Shown here one piece after another: positions 16,560-17,103 of a stretch of 17,103 bases of DNA. Under the pieces are notes generated by a model. It was given only the letters and a program-made list of their open reading frames with translations, did not search any database and was not told where the DNA came from. Both the position numbers and the translations under genes were made by a program. This DNA is from Saprospiraceae bacterium (lineage in GTDB: Bacteria; Bacteroidota; Bacteroidia; Chitinophagales; Saprospiraceae): positions 1 to 17,103 of the forward strand of contig JACMLK010000204.1 of NCBI GenBank assembly GCA_014379665.1. The letters are read 5' to 3'. Each line of letters starts with the position of its first letter. Positions within the stretch are counted from its first letter, which is position 1.

Positions 16560-17103
16560 ATGAAAAGTATCCACATAAATTGTGACATGGCAGAATCTTA
16601 TGGAATGCTGAAAACCGGAGATGATCTGTCTATTTTACCATTCGTTGATGCAGTAAATATTGCATGTGGATTTCATGGAGGAGATCCCCTAACGATTGAA
16701 ACAACCTTAAGACATTCCATTATAAAGGGCAAACAAATTGGAGCACACCCTTCTTTTCCGGATCTGATGGGTTTCGGAAGACGTGATATGCTCATTGATC
16801 ATAAGGAGTTGGCAGCAATTTTGAGGTACCAGATCTGTGCTGTGAAGGCATTAACTGAAAACCTTGGAGGTCATCTTCATCATGTAAAAGCTCATGGTGC
16901 TTTGTATAATAAAGCTGTAACTGATGCTCAGATAGCCGGCATTTTTGTCCGGGTAGTTGCCGAGATTGATCCTGATTTGATCATATTTGCGCCATACGGA
17001 TCTGAAATGGCAAAATGTGCTATAAGTAAAGGAATTAAAGTAATGAATGAAAGTTTTGGAGACCGGAAGTATGGTTTATCGGGTCATTTGGTAGATCGTA
17101 ATC
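16560..17103 (+). CDS. pxpA: 5-oxoprolinase subunit A (LamB/YcsF family), 3' end cut by the window
   Basis: The first 181 codons of a LamB/YcsF-family protein, open to the window edge. The full family length is about 250 aa. PxpA works with PxpB and PxpC to open 5-oxoproline (pyroglutamate) to glutamate using ATP. Recognisable blocks: INCDMAESYG near the N terminus (family NCDLGE.FG), VNIACGFHGGDP, IGAHPSFPDLMGFGRR, HHVKAHGALYN and the FGDRKYG near the cut end. The ATG at 16560 gives MKSIHINCDM, like other family members; an in-frame ATG at 16539, just 3 bases after the transporter stop, would add seven residues. Its partners PxpB and PxpC are not in the window and may follow. Confidence 0.93.
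   Translation, partial: MKSIHINCDMAESYGMLKTGDDLSILPFVDAVNIACGFHGGDPLTIETTLRHSIIKGKQIGAHPSFPDLMGFGRRDMLIDHKELAAILRYQICAVKALTENLGGHLHHVKAHGALYNKAVTDAQIAGIFVRVVAEIDPDLIIFAPYGSEMAKCAISKGIKVMNESFGDRKYGLSGHLVDRN

Overview
The window looks like a chromosomal segment of a Bacteroidota bacterium, possibly of the Saprospiria or a related environmental lineage. The base composition is AT-rich. Two large exported proteins carry type IX secretion signals: a Por-type C-terminal tail and a gliding-motility-associated CHU_C domain. SecA is long (1097 aa), as is usual in this phylum. Several intergenic regions contain exact matches to the Bacteroidota -7 promoter consensus TAnnTTTG. No rRNA, tRNA, CRISPR array, insertion sequence or phage gene was seen.

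Layout. Positions 32-793 (minus) hold surE, divergent from pckA (1052-2632, plus). After a 316-base AT-rich gap with two promoter-like sites comes a very large secreted reprolysin-like metalloprotease (2991-6851). It carries ten PKD-type modules and a type IX tail, and ends in a strong rho-independent terminator. On the minus strand, secA (12006-8713), ribD (8634-7588) and nth (7578-6940) lie head to tail; the nth 3' end runs into the protease terminator. A second divergent plus-strand block starts at 12295: an exported CHU_C-domain protein, a DUF2891 lipoprotein, an Nramp-fold transporter and the first two thirds or so of pxpA (5-oxoprolinase subunit A), cut by the window edge. Within that block the genes overlap by 20 and 8 bases and are then separated by 3 to 24 bases, so they are very likely co-transcribed.

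How the genes relate. surE, pckA, secA, ribD and nth are housekeeping genes for nucleotide turnover, gluconeogenesis, protein export, riboflavin synthesis and base-excision repair. The two giant secreted proteins depend on Sec export (hence SecA) and then the type IX system.

The most interesting part is the DUF2891 / Nramp-like / PxpA block. The transporter has the Nramp fold and signature context, but every metal-coordinating residue of classical Nramps is replaced (DPGN becomes GPGT; the A-x-x-M-P-H segment becomes T-x-x-V-P-Y). Its tight coupling to a 5-oxoproline-opening enzyme and to a lipid-anchored DUF2891 protein suggests a salvage module for 5-oxoproline or a related organic acid rather than a metal importer. 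That functional reading is an inference from residues and gene order.
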